A stretch of 64,000 nucleotides of DNA from Ridgeia piscesae (GCA_025642075.2 JAODUO010000869.1:67501-131500); one strand, 5' to 3'. Positions 40,500 through 53,666 are shown, counted from the stretch's first letter. Program-made: numbers and translations. The notes: generated by a model not told the origin, from the letters alone.

Positions 40500-41979
40500 A
40501 AGAGGATTCAAGGTAAATTCAAGGTAAATTCAAGGTAGGTATCGCTGACAATATTCGAAGCGGCGCTTACATGTTTTATCGCCCATATCAACAATGTTAC
40601 GCCAATACTTATGTAGTGCTTTATAGGGCGAGTGTACGTTTCTTATAAATATAATGATTATATAATGGGATCAGCAATACTGATGTGATCACTATTTTAT
40701 TGCATAGCCATAGGGTTACATGAAATGGTTATATTAATAAAACAAATTGTGTGTATTACACAGAGTTTTATATTACGACTTTTTTGTCATACTTTTTGAT
40801 TGAAATAAAATAATTCCTTTTGTGTCAAATCATACTAACATACGTATTTTATATAATTATATGCCTACATTTCATTACAAAGTGTTTTTAATTATTAATC
40901 ACTTAATTTTATAACCCAGACAACATATCAAAATAAATTACTACATATACGTTTCTAGTTTGTGCTCCACATACACTATCAGTAGACTATAAATAAGTGG
41001 TAAGCCAATATAAACTATGCCTTCTATGCAAACATTAACATAAAATATATCATATTTTCAAAATAAAATATCTGGGTAATGTTCACAAATTAATATTAAC
41101 TAAACACATAATGTTATAACAGTGTCATGTCTGTTCATGTGCCAGTATTTACTCCTCATGCAATGTAAAGTTATGAACTAATTATGCTTTTGTTTACATT
41201 TTGTGTTGCAGTTAATGGAGTTACAGAAAGCAAGACATGCAGACAATGATATGTGCAGACTGAAACCAATGGCGGACAATAATTATGGATTACAATATAT
41301 GATCTGCATCAGCTTCTTCTGTGTGACAAGTCGTCCTGTTTCCTTGTTTCAGTGGCATCTCATCTTACAAGTCAAGTTATATAATACCATTTGATGCACA
41401 TAAAGTGTATTATGAATATCAGTGTAGCACATCATTTGCATCCTACTGAACATTATTTTCAATTTAGCATGTTTTATACTCAAATACACACTCATTGGTA
41501 GTGTATATGGATGAAAGTGATTTTTACTCAGGTCTGACAAAAGGAATCCGTAATCTTGTGTACATTTATTCCCAAATCTGTTCCCCCACTGATGCTACGC
41601 TTCCCTTGCTATGTAAGAGTGGCGCCACACTATGGACTGGGGACAAATTAATGTATCGTCGCTTCTACCGTGTTGCAGAGTGTAAACATGCAAGAGGTGT
41701 TGCATGCAGCCACGTTGCAAGTAACATCGTTCGGCCTTGACCTTTCTCAATCGCCTCGTTGCTTGCAACCGCGTTACATAGTGTAGACCCGCCTTTAGTT
41801 TAGTCTAGCATCTACCTCTTCTCCTTCGGGCATCGTTGAGCCTGTTTTACCGTTACCCGAAATGGCACATAATTTTATTAACCGAACTATCACTGCTGTA
41901 AATACACATCTATAATTATATCGATAGGTGTCAATCACATAAACCCACACTGACATGGGTGTTACCATCATTCAATGTC

Positions 41980-42260
41980 AGAACTGGTGGCAGTCGCGTG
42001 ACTTCACAAGTTGATTTCAACGAGAATTTTGTTGTCAAACAGTATGGCATAACCAGTAATACAAAAATTGCGACGCTCTTTGATGACGGATTCACACACT
42101 TTGATTATGTGCCGTGAAGTTTTGATCACTTGTTCGTCTTGTTATATAGCCAGTTTGTGATACAGCCAGATCTTGCGAGCCATGAATAATGGCGACACAA
42201 CAACATTTTGACGAGTACAAAATATCCACAATGCATTGCGGAGGGAATTTAACAAGACTA
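41980..42260 (+). repeat. Dispersed repeat, copy 1
   Basis: GTCGCGTGACTTCACA, TTGAT(T)TCAACGAGAAT and later ATAGCCA and GAGGGAATT blocks recur in reverse complement at 46,440-46,690. No coding capacity. Confidence 0.5.
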
Positions 42261-42369
42261 CTACCTAGATAATCAACTCTAGATGGCAGGTGGACAAGGA
42301 AGCCCTTTGGCTTATCGAGAGTCCAACCTATCTTTCTAAATGTACCCCGCCCTTCTTAGGTATATATCG

Positions 42370-44760
42370 ATTTTATTTTTAAACATTAACACTACTAGTA
42401 CCTACACAATCAGCCGATAATCATTCCGTTCTTTGTGAAAATGAAAATGTTCTAATATCTAGTATAATGTAATGCCATGTCCTCTAGTCCTTCTCTCTTC
42501 CTTAACAGAGAAAAAAATTCTGTCAATATTTTTATACCCATTCAATATTTTAAACATCTGATCTCCTCTCAGTCTACTGCTTTCTAGTGTTGTTAATCCA
42601 CATTCTTTTAGACGCATTTCATAACTAATATTGTTTTTGTATCATTTTGGTTGATCTCCTTTGTACTCTTTCTAGTATAGCAAAATCCTTCTTGCCTCCA
42701 TGCCTGTATGCAATATTCTAAATAAGGCCTAACTATTGTTTTGTACAGCGGTATTATTAGTTCTTTTTCCTTGTACACTATATTTCGCCTAATTAATCAA
42801 AGAATTTGGTTTCCCTTCGCTGCTGCAATTCCACACTGCTCTGATACCTTCATATCAGCACTAATAGTTAACCCTAAGTTCTTTTCCTTTACGGTAGTAT
42901 TTAGTACAGTATCACCCATTGTATATTGTTTGTCTTCATTCCAATGTCCTGAGTGGAGGCACACTTCCCATAATTAAACAGCATTTGCCACTTCTCAGAC
43001 CATTCGGTCAACTTATTCAGATCATCTTGTAATTGCTGTCTATCTGCATCACGTTAAATTTTTCTAAACATTTTTGTGTCGTCCGCAAACTTCAACACCT
43101 TGCTTATTATATCATCATCCAAATCATTGAAATATATTAAGAATAAAATACTCCCAATACTGATCCTTGCGATACTCCACTCAAAACCGATTTCCAGTTT
43201 GAAACCTCCCCATCAATTACTACTCTTTGTCTTCTATCAATAAGTCAATTTCTATCCAGTTAATCATACCATTTCCTATGCCATGGGCCTTTAGTTTAAG
43301 TAGTAATCTTTGATGTGGCACTTTGTCAAATGTTTTTTTTTAAATCTAAGTATATTATATCTACTCCTGATCCCTCATCTACCCACTTTGTGACATCTTC
43401 CAAAAAACATAAGACATTTGTTAAGCAAGACCTTGCTTTTAGAAACCCATGTTGATCATGTTATTTTTAACCAGAAAAATCAACCATGTGATCTTTAATT
43501 AGTCTTTCTAATAGTTTGCAAATCACCGATGTTAAACTCACTGGTCTATAGTTCTCTGACTTGCTTCTTGGTCCTTTTTTAAATAATGGTAATTGCTTCT
43601 TTCCATTCTAACGGGACTACTCCTTCCTCTAATGACAAATTGAACACTGTTGCAAGCGGTATGCTAATTTGTTCTACAATTTCCAGTAGTAATTTGGGAG
43701 GAATCCCATCCACTCCAGGTGACCTCTTATCCTTCATATCCCTTATTTTCTTAGCTACCATTTTTGGTGTTACAATTAGTTGTCCTAAATAGTCAGAATT
43801 TAGTGTCTGGTACTGGTAATGCACTAATATCTTCCCTGTTAAACACCGAACTAAAGTATTCATTTAGGTTTTCTGCCATTAAGAATCCCTCTGTTATTAT
43901 GTTTCCATCACTACCTTCTAGAGTACCGACCTCATCCTGAACTTTCTGTTAACTTCGAACATACGCATAAAAACTCTTACTGTCATGTTTTATATTAAAA
44001 GCTATTTTTTGTTCATAGCTTCTCTTTGAATTTCTAATTTCAGCTGTAGCTTGGTTAAGTGCTTCTTTATAAATGGCATAGTCTTCTTCACTTCCATTAT
44101 GTCGATATGTCTTCCATATCATTTGCTTGCACTTGATTTTTTGAATGGCTTCTTTCGATAAGTGTTTTTTTTACCGTTTCCCCTGTTTTTTCAAGGGGAC
44201 ACATTTTTCGACAATGCAGTCAATTTCACTCTTTAAGATATTCCAGCATTCTGTTGCTGTCTTATTCTCCAGTGTGTCATTCCAGTCTATCTTTGCTAAA
44301 TATTTTCTTATGTTCTTATATCTTCTTGTGAAAATGTTTCCTGTACCGTATTTTTCGATTCCGTTCTCCTTTTACTTTGATGATAAAATATATCTGGTTG
44401 TGATCACTACACCCCAGTGGCTCACATATCTTGACATTATCAACAAATTCCTTCTGTGAGCTCAAAACTATGTCCAACACGTTCTCATCCCTGGTTGGTT
44501 CTAACATATGTTGAGTAAGGAAATTATCTTGTACGTCTAAATTTAAAAACTGTTGATCCTCACTCCCAGTACTCTGTAGATATTTCCGCTGGCACTGTAT
44601 ACGCCCAGGGCCATGGTTAAAATCCCCCATAATTATACAGTTATAATTATACAGAATTCCCTCGCTATAGTGCACAAGATCCATTATGCCGTTAAGAATT
44701 GTTCATCTGAGGCTGAGGGCAGACGGCCCCGAGTTGGGACTGGTCATTACCATCTTTCGA
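42370..44760 (-). mobile_element. CR1/L2-like LINE, second family, degraded
   Basis: Minus-strand translations run from endonuclease (44,684-44,316, with MGDFNH and a GCSDHN motif) through RT domain 1 (43,863-43,579, KDKRSPGVDGIPP), then broken RT blocks down to about 43,080, and the CR1-type C-terminus at about 42,620-42,470 (SSRLRGDQ, FKILNG). Multiple frameshifts. This is a different family from the 37.4-kb copy and lies in the opposite orientation. Confidence 0.7.
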
Positions 44761-45860
44761 TCGCCCATGTTATCTTGAAATACTAGTAAAACAAAGTCGT
44801 TATATTGTAAACGATTTCACATGTTGACAAAGTATTTGCAAGGGAGCGGCCATTATTTATCGGTTGTGCCGGTGGACTCGAGGGGACATACGGAAATGCC
44901 GCTCACCAAGTCAAAGGCCAATCACTATTATATCACTATCGTTGCATGTCCCAAGTTCAAGTTTATGCATTTCCGTGGTATTTGATATTATATTTACAAA
45001 AGCTTCAATAAAGACTAATTATTATGGTCATCAAGACAGCTCAATGTGATTTAGAATTGTTTATGTAACTAGATGAATACATTAAATTGAGCGGTCAATA
45101 ATTATTGCTTTGCCAATTTATGGTGTTAGCAGATATCACTTAGTACTGTGCAAGAATGTTGTCATGTAATTGTGAATATAGACATCTCTCATCTGCATGG
45201 TTAAACGTCCACGATCGTACTTGATTAGTCGTCCAATGACACCGCACACCTTTCGGGAAACGTGTTTTATGACCCGCTCGGCAGTTGATTGTGAATTTAT
45301 GTCACCCACTAGTAGCGATAAACGCATGATCCCCGCTTTTCATACAAACTACCACCAAAACATAAATGTTGCAACATTGTATCGGCGCGAGTTGTCTGCC
45401 GTTTAAGTTTGCAAATTTATTTGTTCAAATTAATTAATGTTTAATAAACAGTGTAGTTTTTGGCACAACACATACGGTCACAGTGGTTTGCAAAAGATTC
45501 ATGTTGCACCACACCTTAGGCTTCAAGACAAATGAATCGACTTCATCGAGTAAGGGCCAACGAAAGTTTATTTACTGTTTCATGAGAATAAGATTGATGA
45601 GTCTTATAAGATTGTGTCTGTGATTGTGTAGGTTTGAGAGATGTAGCATGATGAATATGGTGGCCGCCTTTTATTAGGTGGACATAATGTAGATTGTAGG
45701 GGCCTTGCCCTTGGCTTGGGTTCGTGTTTCTTTAATACTCTTGAGTCATGTCATTTGTCTTATACTTAGTTTCTTACTTTGACGGTTACTGTCACTGTGT
45801 CTATGTCTATGAATGTCTTTTGTTGAACTGACAGCTACATTGTCAGTTCAACAAACGATT
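44761..45860. other. No gene recognised
   Basis: Short frames on both strands (for example 45,327-45,136 minus) have no recognisable family. Confidence 0.4.
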
Positions 45861-45864
45861 AGTT

Positions 45865-45867
45865 ATA

Positions 45868-45912
<45 letters not shown>

Positions 45913-45943
45913 CAATACGTTTGTTGTATATATGTATATATAT

Positions 45944-46003
<60 letters not shown>

Positions 46004-46064
46004 ATACATATATAATATATATATATATATATAATTTATATATACATATACATACACATACACA

Positions 46065-46130
<66 letters not shown>
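45865..46130. repeat. (AT)n arrays with short spacers
   Basis: Several AT runs separated by short spacers such as AACAATACGTTTGTTG. Confidence 0.95.
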
Positions 46131-46439
46131 TTACTATAATTTGTTTGGACTCAGATGGTCCTACCTACGCCACTGATTAGCAATACAACATTATGTTGAC
46201 CTCAACATCACGCATGCCATGAATGTGAAGCGGCAGCTGGATCCGGCAAACGAATCTGAGCAGACTGAGGTTTGTCCGCAACAAAATATTGTTTGGGGAA
46301 TATCCCCAATTGTAATATTTGTCAGCCAAACATGGAATCTTTTCACTTTCACTAAGTTAGAATGTCGAAGATTGGGAAAGAATGCACGTTCCATACATTG
46401 ATGCATAAATTCCTGTTTAAAGAGAACAAAAATTACAAA

Positions 46440-46690
46440 CTGACTTACCGTAACAACCGACATACCACGTGACTGGCAACGCGCCAGGGAATTCCCTCTA
46501 CAGTGTATTGTGGGATTGCCTCCATTATCTTCCACATTAAGAGGATTGAGTTTTGTTGGTGTCTCCCAATATTTGGCTATATCCCAAATTAGCTATATGA
46601 CAAGATGAAAATCGGATTTAATCTGAACGGCACATAATTCTCGTTGATATCAACCTGTGAAGTCACGCGACTGCCGACAATCCAATACAC
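46440..46690 (-). repeat. Dispersed repeat, copy 2
   Basis: Reverse-complement counterpart of 41,980-42,260. The best-conserved part is at about 46,630-46,670 (GTCACGCGAC on the plus strand). Confidence 0.5.
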
Positions 46691-47137
46691 CGCGAGACGA
46701 AGTGGCGCCAACAAATTTCCGTGCCGCGAGTCGAAATGGTAACGCAGTGACGGTAATGATTAAAAGATTTAACAATATTTAATCATGTATACTCCGCCCT
46801 TCTGAGACCGAGATATTTGTAATCATGTAGATGTTGTTTTAAACACTCCACAGGGACCATTACGCAACGGGGGCCATTGAGTATTTCGTGTAATATAAGT
46901 TATCTTAAAAAATATATGTTCACAAACCTCATTTTACGGCTTTGTCAAACAGATTGTTTGTGTAAATGCCAAATGTATCTGTGTTGCGCATTCTCTAGGT
47001 CACTTTTAGCGGTACTGCAAATCCGTTAGGGGCGCGTCGGTGGGTCGGCTGCAATTTGTGTCCACAAGGCTTTTCTACTCATGAGGGGAGGCCCAGGGAA
47101 ACTCCTTTTTAGAACCTCGCATTAATCGTATGATGGT

Positions 47138-48439
47138 ACAGAGCTGCCACGTTAAATTGAGTGTGATGAGGGAGATCTTCCTCCTACAGTATGTCAAAAG
47201 AGGGAGAAATATATGCAAGACGCGAAACGCCTTGCCTGAGGTTGCGAAGCAACCGAGAATGCTAGGGGGTCCGGGGGCATGCACCCCCATAAAAACAAAA
47301 TAATTGAGAATGACAAATAGATTTCTTGCCTTTTTCGCTTATATTTAGCACCTATAACTCTTCGAAAGTGAACTATATTTTCAATAACAATATTTTTTTA
47401 TTTTAAACTTTCATGTGTGGATATATAATAAATTTATATTTGTATTGGGGTTTACAGAGACTTTCAAGATTCTTTCACTATTATAAAAATGGACATGGTT
47501 GTAGTATTGTAACATTTTATTTTAGAATAACAAAATAAATAGTTCAAGCAGAACGGAATTTCTGTCCATTTCTATATGCGCTCTTCTAGCGTCTTCATTT
47601 CCATCATGTGTTCTTCAGTTTTTGCTACTGCAAGGTCAGCATTCGCCTTGCTGACTGCCTTCCTGACACCATCTGCCAGGCCTCTGTCAAGTTTTATCCC
47701 GTAGCAGCAGCTGCTTGCATTGACCTTGAAGGCCAACAGGTCACAGATCCTACGGTTGGATATACTTGGCCTGTAAATTATAAGTAACAAGTCTTTTACT
47801 TATCCTGGAAGGCCCCAACCTCAGGTCAATGAGACAGGCTTGCTTTCCCTTCTTCCTCGAGTCTTCCACTGCCTTGAGGTGTGAAATCGAGTTGCAATGT
47901 CTTTTAATATCATGCATGCCTCCGTGTACTATACAAAAAACTCCGTTATACAGAAAGTGCATTTTGCCCTTGTCTCCTCAGACCCTTTTACAACTCCAGC
48001 AAACTCAGATGCCCATTCACTCTTGTACTTGGAATCACATTTCCTCTTTTTCAAACACTTTTTCAGACTTTTCACTCATTGTACCTCCAGCACTTTCCTC
48101 GTCTGAAAAATGTCGCCTAGCTTATTCCTACACAATACGTAACAAACTTTTCCATTGGCCATTGGATATAGTCACTTCCTGTTAGCTGACCAATCAGAAA
48201 AGTTCTATTATATGCGCCTTGTATAGTCTCCGCTCGGCTGCTCTCGGCACTTTCCGTATACCGTAGTTGACTCACAGCTGGCAAAACGGTGCGCCGGCAA
48301 AAAAATCCAAAAATACGTGTAAAAAAAGAGAAAACGAATCTTTTGCGGGAGATTGCAAATCAAAATCGGGAGATTGGGTTTATTTTGGTATATTTCCGGG
48401 AGATCTCCCGATAAATCGGGAGACTTGGCAGCTCTGTGG
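47138..48439 (-). mobile_element. hAT-like DNA transposon remnant
   Basis: The ends are inverted: CAGAGCTGCCACG at 47,139 and GGCAGCTCTG at about 48,438. CAG-starting ends of this type are typical of hAT elements. Candidate 8-bp flanks (TGATGGTA / TGGTGAAA) match at only 5 of 8 positions. Inside, the minus frame at 47,962-47,750 encodes FCIVHGGMHDIKRHC, a BED/TTF-like zinc-finger segment often found at the start of hAT-related proteins. The rest is frameshifted. Confidence 0.5.
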
Positions 48440-49430
48440 TGAAACCACATTTTTGTGAGACGCAAGATAACAGAGAATGCCACGGTGTGAATTGTAACAT
48501 TTTAAATGAGTTTAATTTTGATGAGTGGATATGCGATATGTTCGATAATTATATCTTTGTAGCACGTTGAAGAAATTGTCTGAAGTTTGGCTAGTAGTTA
48601 GATGAATATTTAATAATAAGACCCTGAAAATATCATATAAATCGCATTGTAGCTAAGTAGTTTCGAATTTACCGCCAATTTGTTCAGGATTGCGCTTACG
48701 CAATGACGGCCATTTTTTCGTAATCTAATACATAATCTAACTGTATCTAATATACAAACAATCAACGAGCGTGTCCGACCAGCGGACCATTGCCAGGACC
48801 ATGGACTTGTAACAGTCAGGGCTAATTAATATATCAGAGCATCTCTTCGGACACACAGCGGATGGGACTAAAACGTAAAACTGGTTCAACGAGACGTCCG
48901 AGATTGAGTGAGATCTGTGTGCGAGAACGCATATGGTTTTATCGGGGTGGGGGGAGTTCCCAGCTCCTATCTAACAGTTATGCTAGTAATAATGGTCGCT
49001 GTGCCGTGACGTGATTAAAAACACCAACAAATACCTCAGAAGGGCGACTTCGTCCCGCCATGCATTTTTCGTAAGTATTCCGCCAACTATATACGTTTTT
49101 AACCATTAATTTGCATAAGTGAACTAAAATTCAGTGTTACAGATTTTGAATATCTGTATACCTTGCAAATGTTTCTTCACATATTAAAAAATCGGCATGT
49201 TTTGAGGTGGTGGTAAAATTGTATAAGTATAAACATAAAAAAATCTTACATGGATTATACAAGGAATATTAAGATCAATACAATATCGCGATAAATTGTT
49301 ATAAACAATTAAAATTGACGCATCCAAATTCGTCTAACTATGAAATTATTAACATTAGCCTAAACCTATTCGTGCAGCCAAAAAAGTGTATTTTTAACAA
49401 AGATTTTAAAATTAATTTCAAAAAAGCACC
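48440..49430. other. No gene recognised
   Basis: AT-rich unique sequence. Nothing supportable seen. Confidence 0.4.
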
Positions 49431-49439
49431 AAATAAAAA

Positions 49440-50205
49440 CTACCATTATGTGTTATAGGCAATGGTACGAAAACAACTGATACAAAGAATATTGCAAATA
49501 AATTTAATAATTATTTTACAAATATAAGGCAGCTCATTACACAAGGTATTAAATACAAAAGAAGTAAAAAAAATACAGTTATTAGCTAAATAAAAATGTA
49601 ACTTCTGTATTTATTTTTGAAAATGTTGGTGAAGAAGCTGTTAGGAAAACTATAAAAAGCTTTCCCACAAAAAAACAGCTGTGAATTTGATGATATCTCA
49701 ACATATCTGAAAATTGCAAAAGTAATTCCTATTTTTATGAAAGATGATCCATCCTTATTTGAAAATGTCACACCAATCTATCTTCTTCCTACCATTTCTA
49801 AAGTATAAGAGTAGCTTATTTTTATACAATTATATTCACATTCAACGAACATAATTTGTATATAATAATCAGTATGGTTTTAGAGTTAAATATCAAAAAA
49901 ATTCGCTATGTTTGAGCTACTTGATAGAATTATGATTAAAATGGATAACAATTATGTACCAATTAATGCATTTCTCGACCTTTCAAAGACATTTGAAACT
50001 ACTAACTATACCATTTTACAAACTAAATTAACATACTATGGCCTAAATGGCTCAGCCTTGCACTTGTTCAAAAGTTACTTAAAAAACAGAAATGAAATTG
50101 AAAAAGTAAATTCAGACATTTTAGCTACATTTTTCCTAGGACCACTATTATTGATCATTTATAATATAACAATTCACAAGCTAGTCAATTATTTTCAACC
50201 CACCT
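49440..50205 (+). mobile_element. LINE reverse-transcriptase fragment, AT-rich
   Basis: Translations include NIANKFNNYFTNI (about 49,485-49,530), VIPIFMKDDPSLFENV (about 49,722-49,770), and the open frame 49,908-50,207 with AFLDLSKTFETTNY and FLGPLLLIIYNI. These follow RT domain order. The catalytic Asp pair block is absent, so the fragment ends before it. Confidence 0.6.
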
Positions 50206-50575
50206 AGCGAGGGTATAATGTAACATGTGTCCCCTTAGCGCGTGATTGTGTATGATATGGTGGTCCTTCGCGTCTTAATGGCAGCATGGTTGGAAGCTTC
50301 CCGGTGTTACTGTGTCCACGTCAGCCGGTAAAACTAAGATGACCTGTGGTATCTTGGTCAAACATATTTCGTTTCCCAAGCCTCCCAGCGTTTCTGAAGT
50401 ACTTGGCGCTATCTGGCGGTAATGGTAGGGTCGCGACTACCCTCCCATGCACCCACCTAGCGATGGTATAATGTACCAGGTGCCCCCTTAGTGAGTGATT
50501 ATGTATGAACTGGTGGTCCTTCGCATCTTAATAGCAGCGTGGCTGGAAGCTTCCCGGTGAGTTGCCTACATCTTG
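50199..50575 (+). repeat. Imperfect direct duplication, about 256-bp period
   Basis: ACCCACCTAGCGA(G/T)GGTATAATGTA and TGGTGGTCCTTCGC(G/A)TCTTAAT blocks occur at about 50,199-50,318 and again at 50,453-50,572. Confidence 0.65.
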
Positions 50576-51050
50576 TGGTAGAGGTGGGTAAGGGCCATGA
50601 CGGTGGACGGTTGCTAAAACCGCCTGTTATCGGAGATATCATCGTGCGTGCGTGAATGCGTATGTGTGCATGAAAAAAAGAACATAACACGAATGTAGAC
50701 GAGTGCACACGTATTTTATTGACTAAATATACATACAAATAATGTGACGCGGTGAATTAGGCCGATCTGTTTGACACGGCTAGCTTTGCGCAACAAGTCA
50801 CTCACTGGCACTACTCAAGAGAGGGGCAACACTAGACCTGGCAATTACAGCGACGCTAATTACTGATCGAATGCGGAGCCCTCCAGTCAAAACCAGACCG
50901 TCTGGACTGAAGCAATGTAGCGTTTACATTTTTCCAGGGCGTTAAAAAGTTCCGGGAACTTTCTGGGCATGCGCGAGTCAGTTGTCATTAGTTACCATTA
51001 AGAACACTTCCCGCCGACTACGATATTAAATACATCTTTAGGCTGATATA
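50576..51050. other. No gene recognised
   Basis: Unique sequence without supported features. Confidence 0.4.
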
Positions 51051-51115
51051 CTTAATACTTGTGTTAATTTGCGACACATAACTTTGCTGAAAGGTTATAT
51101 ATATATAATTTTGCT

Positions 51116-51200
<85 letters not shown>

Positions 51201-51269
51201 ATTATTAGCAAAATTATATGTATAACTTTTCAGCAAAGTTATGTGTCGCAAACTAACACAAGTATTAAG
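51051..51269. mobile_element. Foldback element with microsatellite core
   Basis: The arm at 51,051-51,123 is almost exactly reverse complemented at 51,201-51,269 (starts CTTAATACTTGTGTTA, ends TAACACAAGTATTAAG with few mismatches). The loop is (AT)n followed by (GT)n (about 51,118-51,199). Such near-perfect arms suggest a young MITE-like hairpin. Confidence 0.65.
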
Positions 51270-51425
51270 CCATGTTTTGATAGCAAGCGCAAATCATGTG
51301 ACTGCAGTGTGCCATAATTCTTGACAATGACTTAAACAAACGTAATGTTGTAATGTATTGAACGAAATGTTAAACAACTCTTCACAATAATCACCACAGG
51401 AGAGTTAACGAACAGCCAGTGGTAT

Positions 51426-51887
51426 TTATATCATAAATGCTTTGCGTTTCGCTGTACAATGATGATTTTTACAGTTATCCCGGAAAATGTAAGCGCAACA
51501 GCGACACGTTACGTATCGGAAATATGCAGCTATCAACAACGGCAGTTTCGCGGCGGATTTCGAATCGTTCGAATTCGATGCTGATGAGTTAGCTTGTTGC
51601 TCTCCTCGCGAGCTCCGATATCTTTGAACATAATTATAATTGTGACATTTATATAGCGCTGTTCCAACATTCGTTGCTCGCAGCGCTGTACAAAAAGTTC
51701 TTGAAAATAGGTAAGTCTTTAGTTTTACTTTAAGAGCAGCAATGGTCATAGATGTTAATGTCAAATGTTGCAGTAGCGCGTTCCATACAGTTGGGCTGCC
51801 ACGCTGAAAGGTCTTGTGCGTGGTACACACAATAAATGGTATTCGCTGGAGCACAGCTATCAAACCGGCTGGCGTCGGCTTACACAT
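51426..51887 (-). mobile_element. Probable LINE 3' end fragment
   Basis: The minus frame contains RGSPTVWNALLQHL followed by LKVKLKTYLF, a pattern typical of the extreme C-terminus of CR1/L2-type ORF2 proteins. It then runs into sequence with ATTTATATAGCGCTGTTCCA on the plus strand. Only the end of the element is present. Confidence 0.45.
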
Positions 51888-52780
51888 TGTTCAATGTATT
51901 CAGGTTCATGGCTCGACGTGTTAGTAGGAGGATCGTAAACTCCAGTCGCACTGCTATCGGCAGCACATGCAACGTCACCAGCAGCCCTGTAGCATGGCTG
52001 TACTTCATAGCGCCGTCAAGCATGCTAGCTACCCAGTTATGTACTTTCTGAAGCCAATGTATTTGCTTTAGAGGCAGTCGATAGAGCAGTGCATTGCCAG
52101 CATCGTATACATCGTAAAAGTATGTATGACTTGCTCTGTCGCTGCTGCTATCAAATACGGTCTAATCCTCGAGATGTTGCGGAGGTGAATTATTGCCGAC
52201 CTGCAGCAGTCATGCCTGTTTACGTACCATCGTTACTGCGCGCACGCCTCTTGTGTCACGAACCATCACTGTGAAGCGTATGACCCCGTGACACACCAAT
52301 GAACTTACCGAATAAAAGCGAGCCATCCGTCGTGCCTAACAACTTCGGTTGAAATCAGGCCGTAACTGTGCATTAACATATTTTTACAGTCCGACCCAAC
52401 ACATCCCGGAAATCTCTGAAGACAGCACGCTCCGTATACTACATAACCGAGATCTCGAAAGCTGGCGGCAATGTGCGCCTCATCTACGGTCTCGCCGATT
52501 CACAAAGTGTTGAGTATTGAATACACAATTTACGGTTTTTAAATGATAAAGAAAAACCTAAAGTTTCAATTGTACGATGCAGAACGGATATAGTTAATAG
52601 TAGTCTTATATTCCATTGCATAATCTGCGCCAGCACGGGCAGACTAATTGGAAATTTGTTCTTTATAAATATTGTTAAAGTTTTCGATGTTTAATTAATT
52701 AACTGTTTCTTTCCAAATTATGCACCAATGTTCATATTTTGTTTATATATCCGTTCATAACTAACTATTATTGTATATAT
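51888..52780. other. No gene recognised
   Basis: Nothing supportable beyond short random frames. Confidence 0.4.
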
Positions 52781-52788
52781 ATAATTAT

Positions 52789-52954
52789 GTATATTGCTGT
52801 GGTTTGGTTTATTATGTTCATAATGACGCTGTGCCAAGTATAAGGCCAGCCAGTCAGCCAGTCATTTATCATGACTATATGCGTTTTTTAATAATCTTTG
52901 TTGTATTACTCACGTATGTTTTCTTTTCTTTTACTATCATATCGTTACTCCTAT

Positions 52955-53033
<79 letters not shown>

Positions 53034-53411
53034 CGTTCAATTATGATACAATATCAACAAACGTATGATACATTTATACATATAGAATTGCAGTACCTAA
53101 CTTTGGACTCGTTCAATTATTTTACAAATAAACGGCTGTATATATTAATATCATATTTTGTAACATATTTTGTAACGGCGATCCTTATACTAAGTTATAG
53201 CGCAGTGGAGCAGTGGCTACATTGCTGTGGTTTGGTTTATTATGTTCATAATGACGCTGTGCCAAGGGTAAGGCCAGCCAGTCAGCCAGTCATTTATCAT
53301 GACTATATGCGTTTTTTAATAATCTTTGTTGTATTACTCACGTATGTTTTCTTTTCTTATTCTTTTACTATGATCTGCTTACTAATACACAATATATATA
53401 TTATATATATA

Positions 53412-53477
<66 letters not shown>

Positions 53478-53666
53478 ATCGTTCAATTATGATACAAATC
53501 AACAAACGTAGATACATTTATACATTAGAATTGCAGTACCTAACTTTGGACTCGTTCAATTATTTTACAAATAAACGGCTGTATACATTAATATCATATT
53601 TTGTAACATATTTTGTAACGGCGATCCTTATACTAAGTTATAGCGCAGTGGAGCAGTGGCTACAGC
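52789..53666 (+). repeat. Recent tandem duplication, about 430-bp units
   Basis: Unit 1 (about 52,791-53,218) and unit 2 (53,221-53,664) are nearly identical outside their internal AT arrays (about 52,960-53,029 and 53,395-53,474). Unit 1 ends GCAGTGGAGCAGTGGCTACA, the same as unit 2, and the junction reads directly into the next unit start (TTGCTGTGGTTTGG). The high identity implies a recent event. Confidence 0.8.

Larger units (their letters stand above)
37440..40540 (+). mobile_element. CR1-like LINE, degraded
   Basis: The order is as expected for CR1-type elements: ORF1 (37,473-38,138), the tail of an endonuclease (about 38,250-38,345, with an SDHN motif), reverse transcriptase pieces (38,703-40,022) and the C-terminal part (40,086-40,499). 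The 3' end carries about three copies of an 11-bp unit (ATTCAAGGTAA) at 40,505-40,537, the kind of short repeat tail typical of CR1/L2. Most of the endonuclease is missing, and stops and frameshifts break ORF2. Confidence 0.75.
36391..41795. mobile_element. Probable 5.4-kb DNA transposon with TIRs (host of a nested LINE)
   Basis: The left end AAGGCGGGTTTACACTATGC (36,391) is matched in reverse complement at the right end (41,795 inward, AAGGCGGGTCTACACTATGT). Both are flanked by TA. Both subterminal regions are rich in TTGCAAC / TGCATGCA motifs (36,405-36,530 and 41,680-41,775). Inside are a CR1-like LINE (about 37,440-40,540) and AT-rich sequence. A strong acceptor-like TTTTGTGTTGCAG precedes a short open frame at 41,213-41,394, which might be a remnant transposon exon. 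No transposase was identified, so the superfamily is open. Confidence 0.5.
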
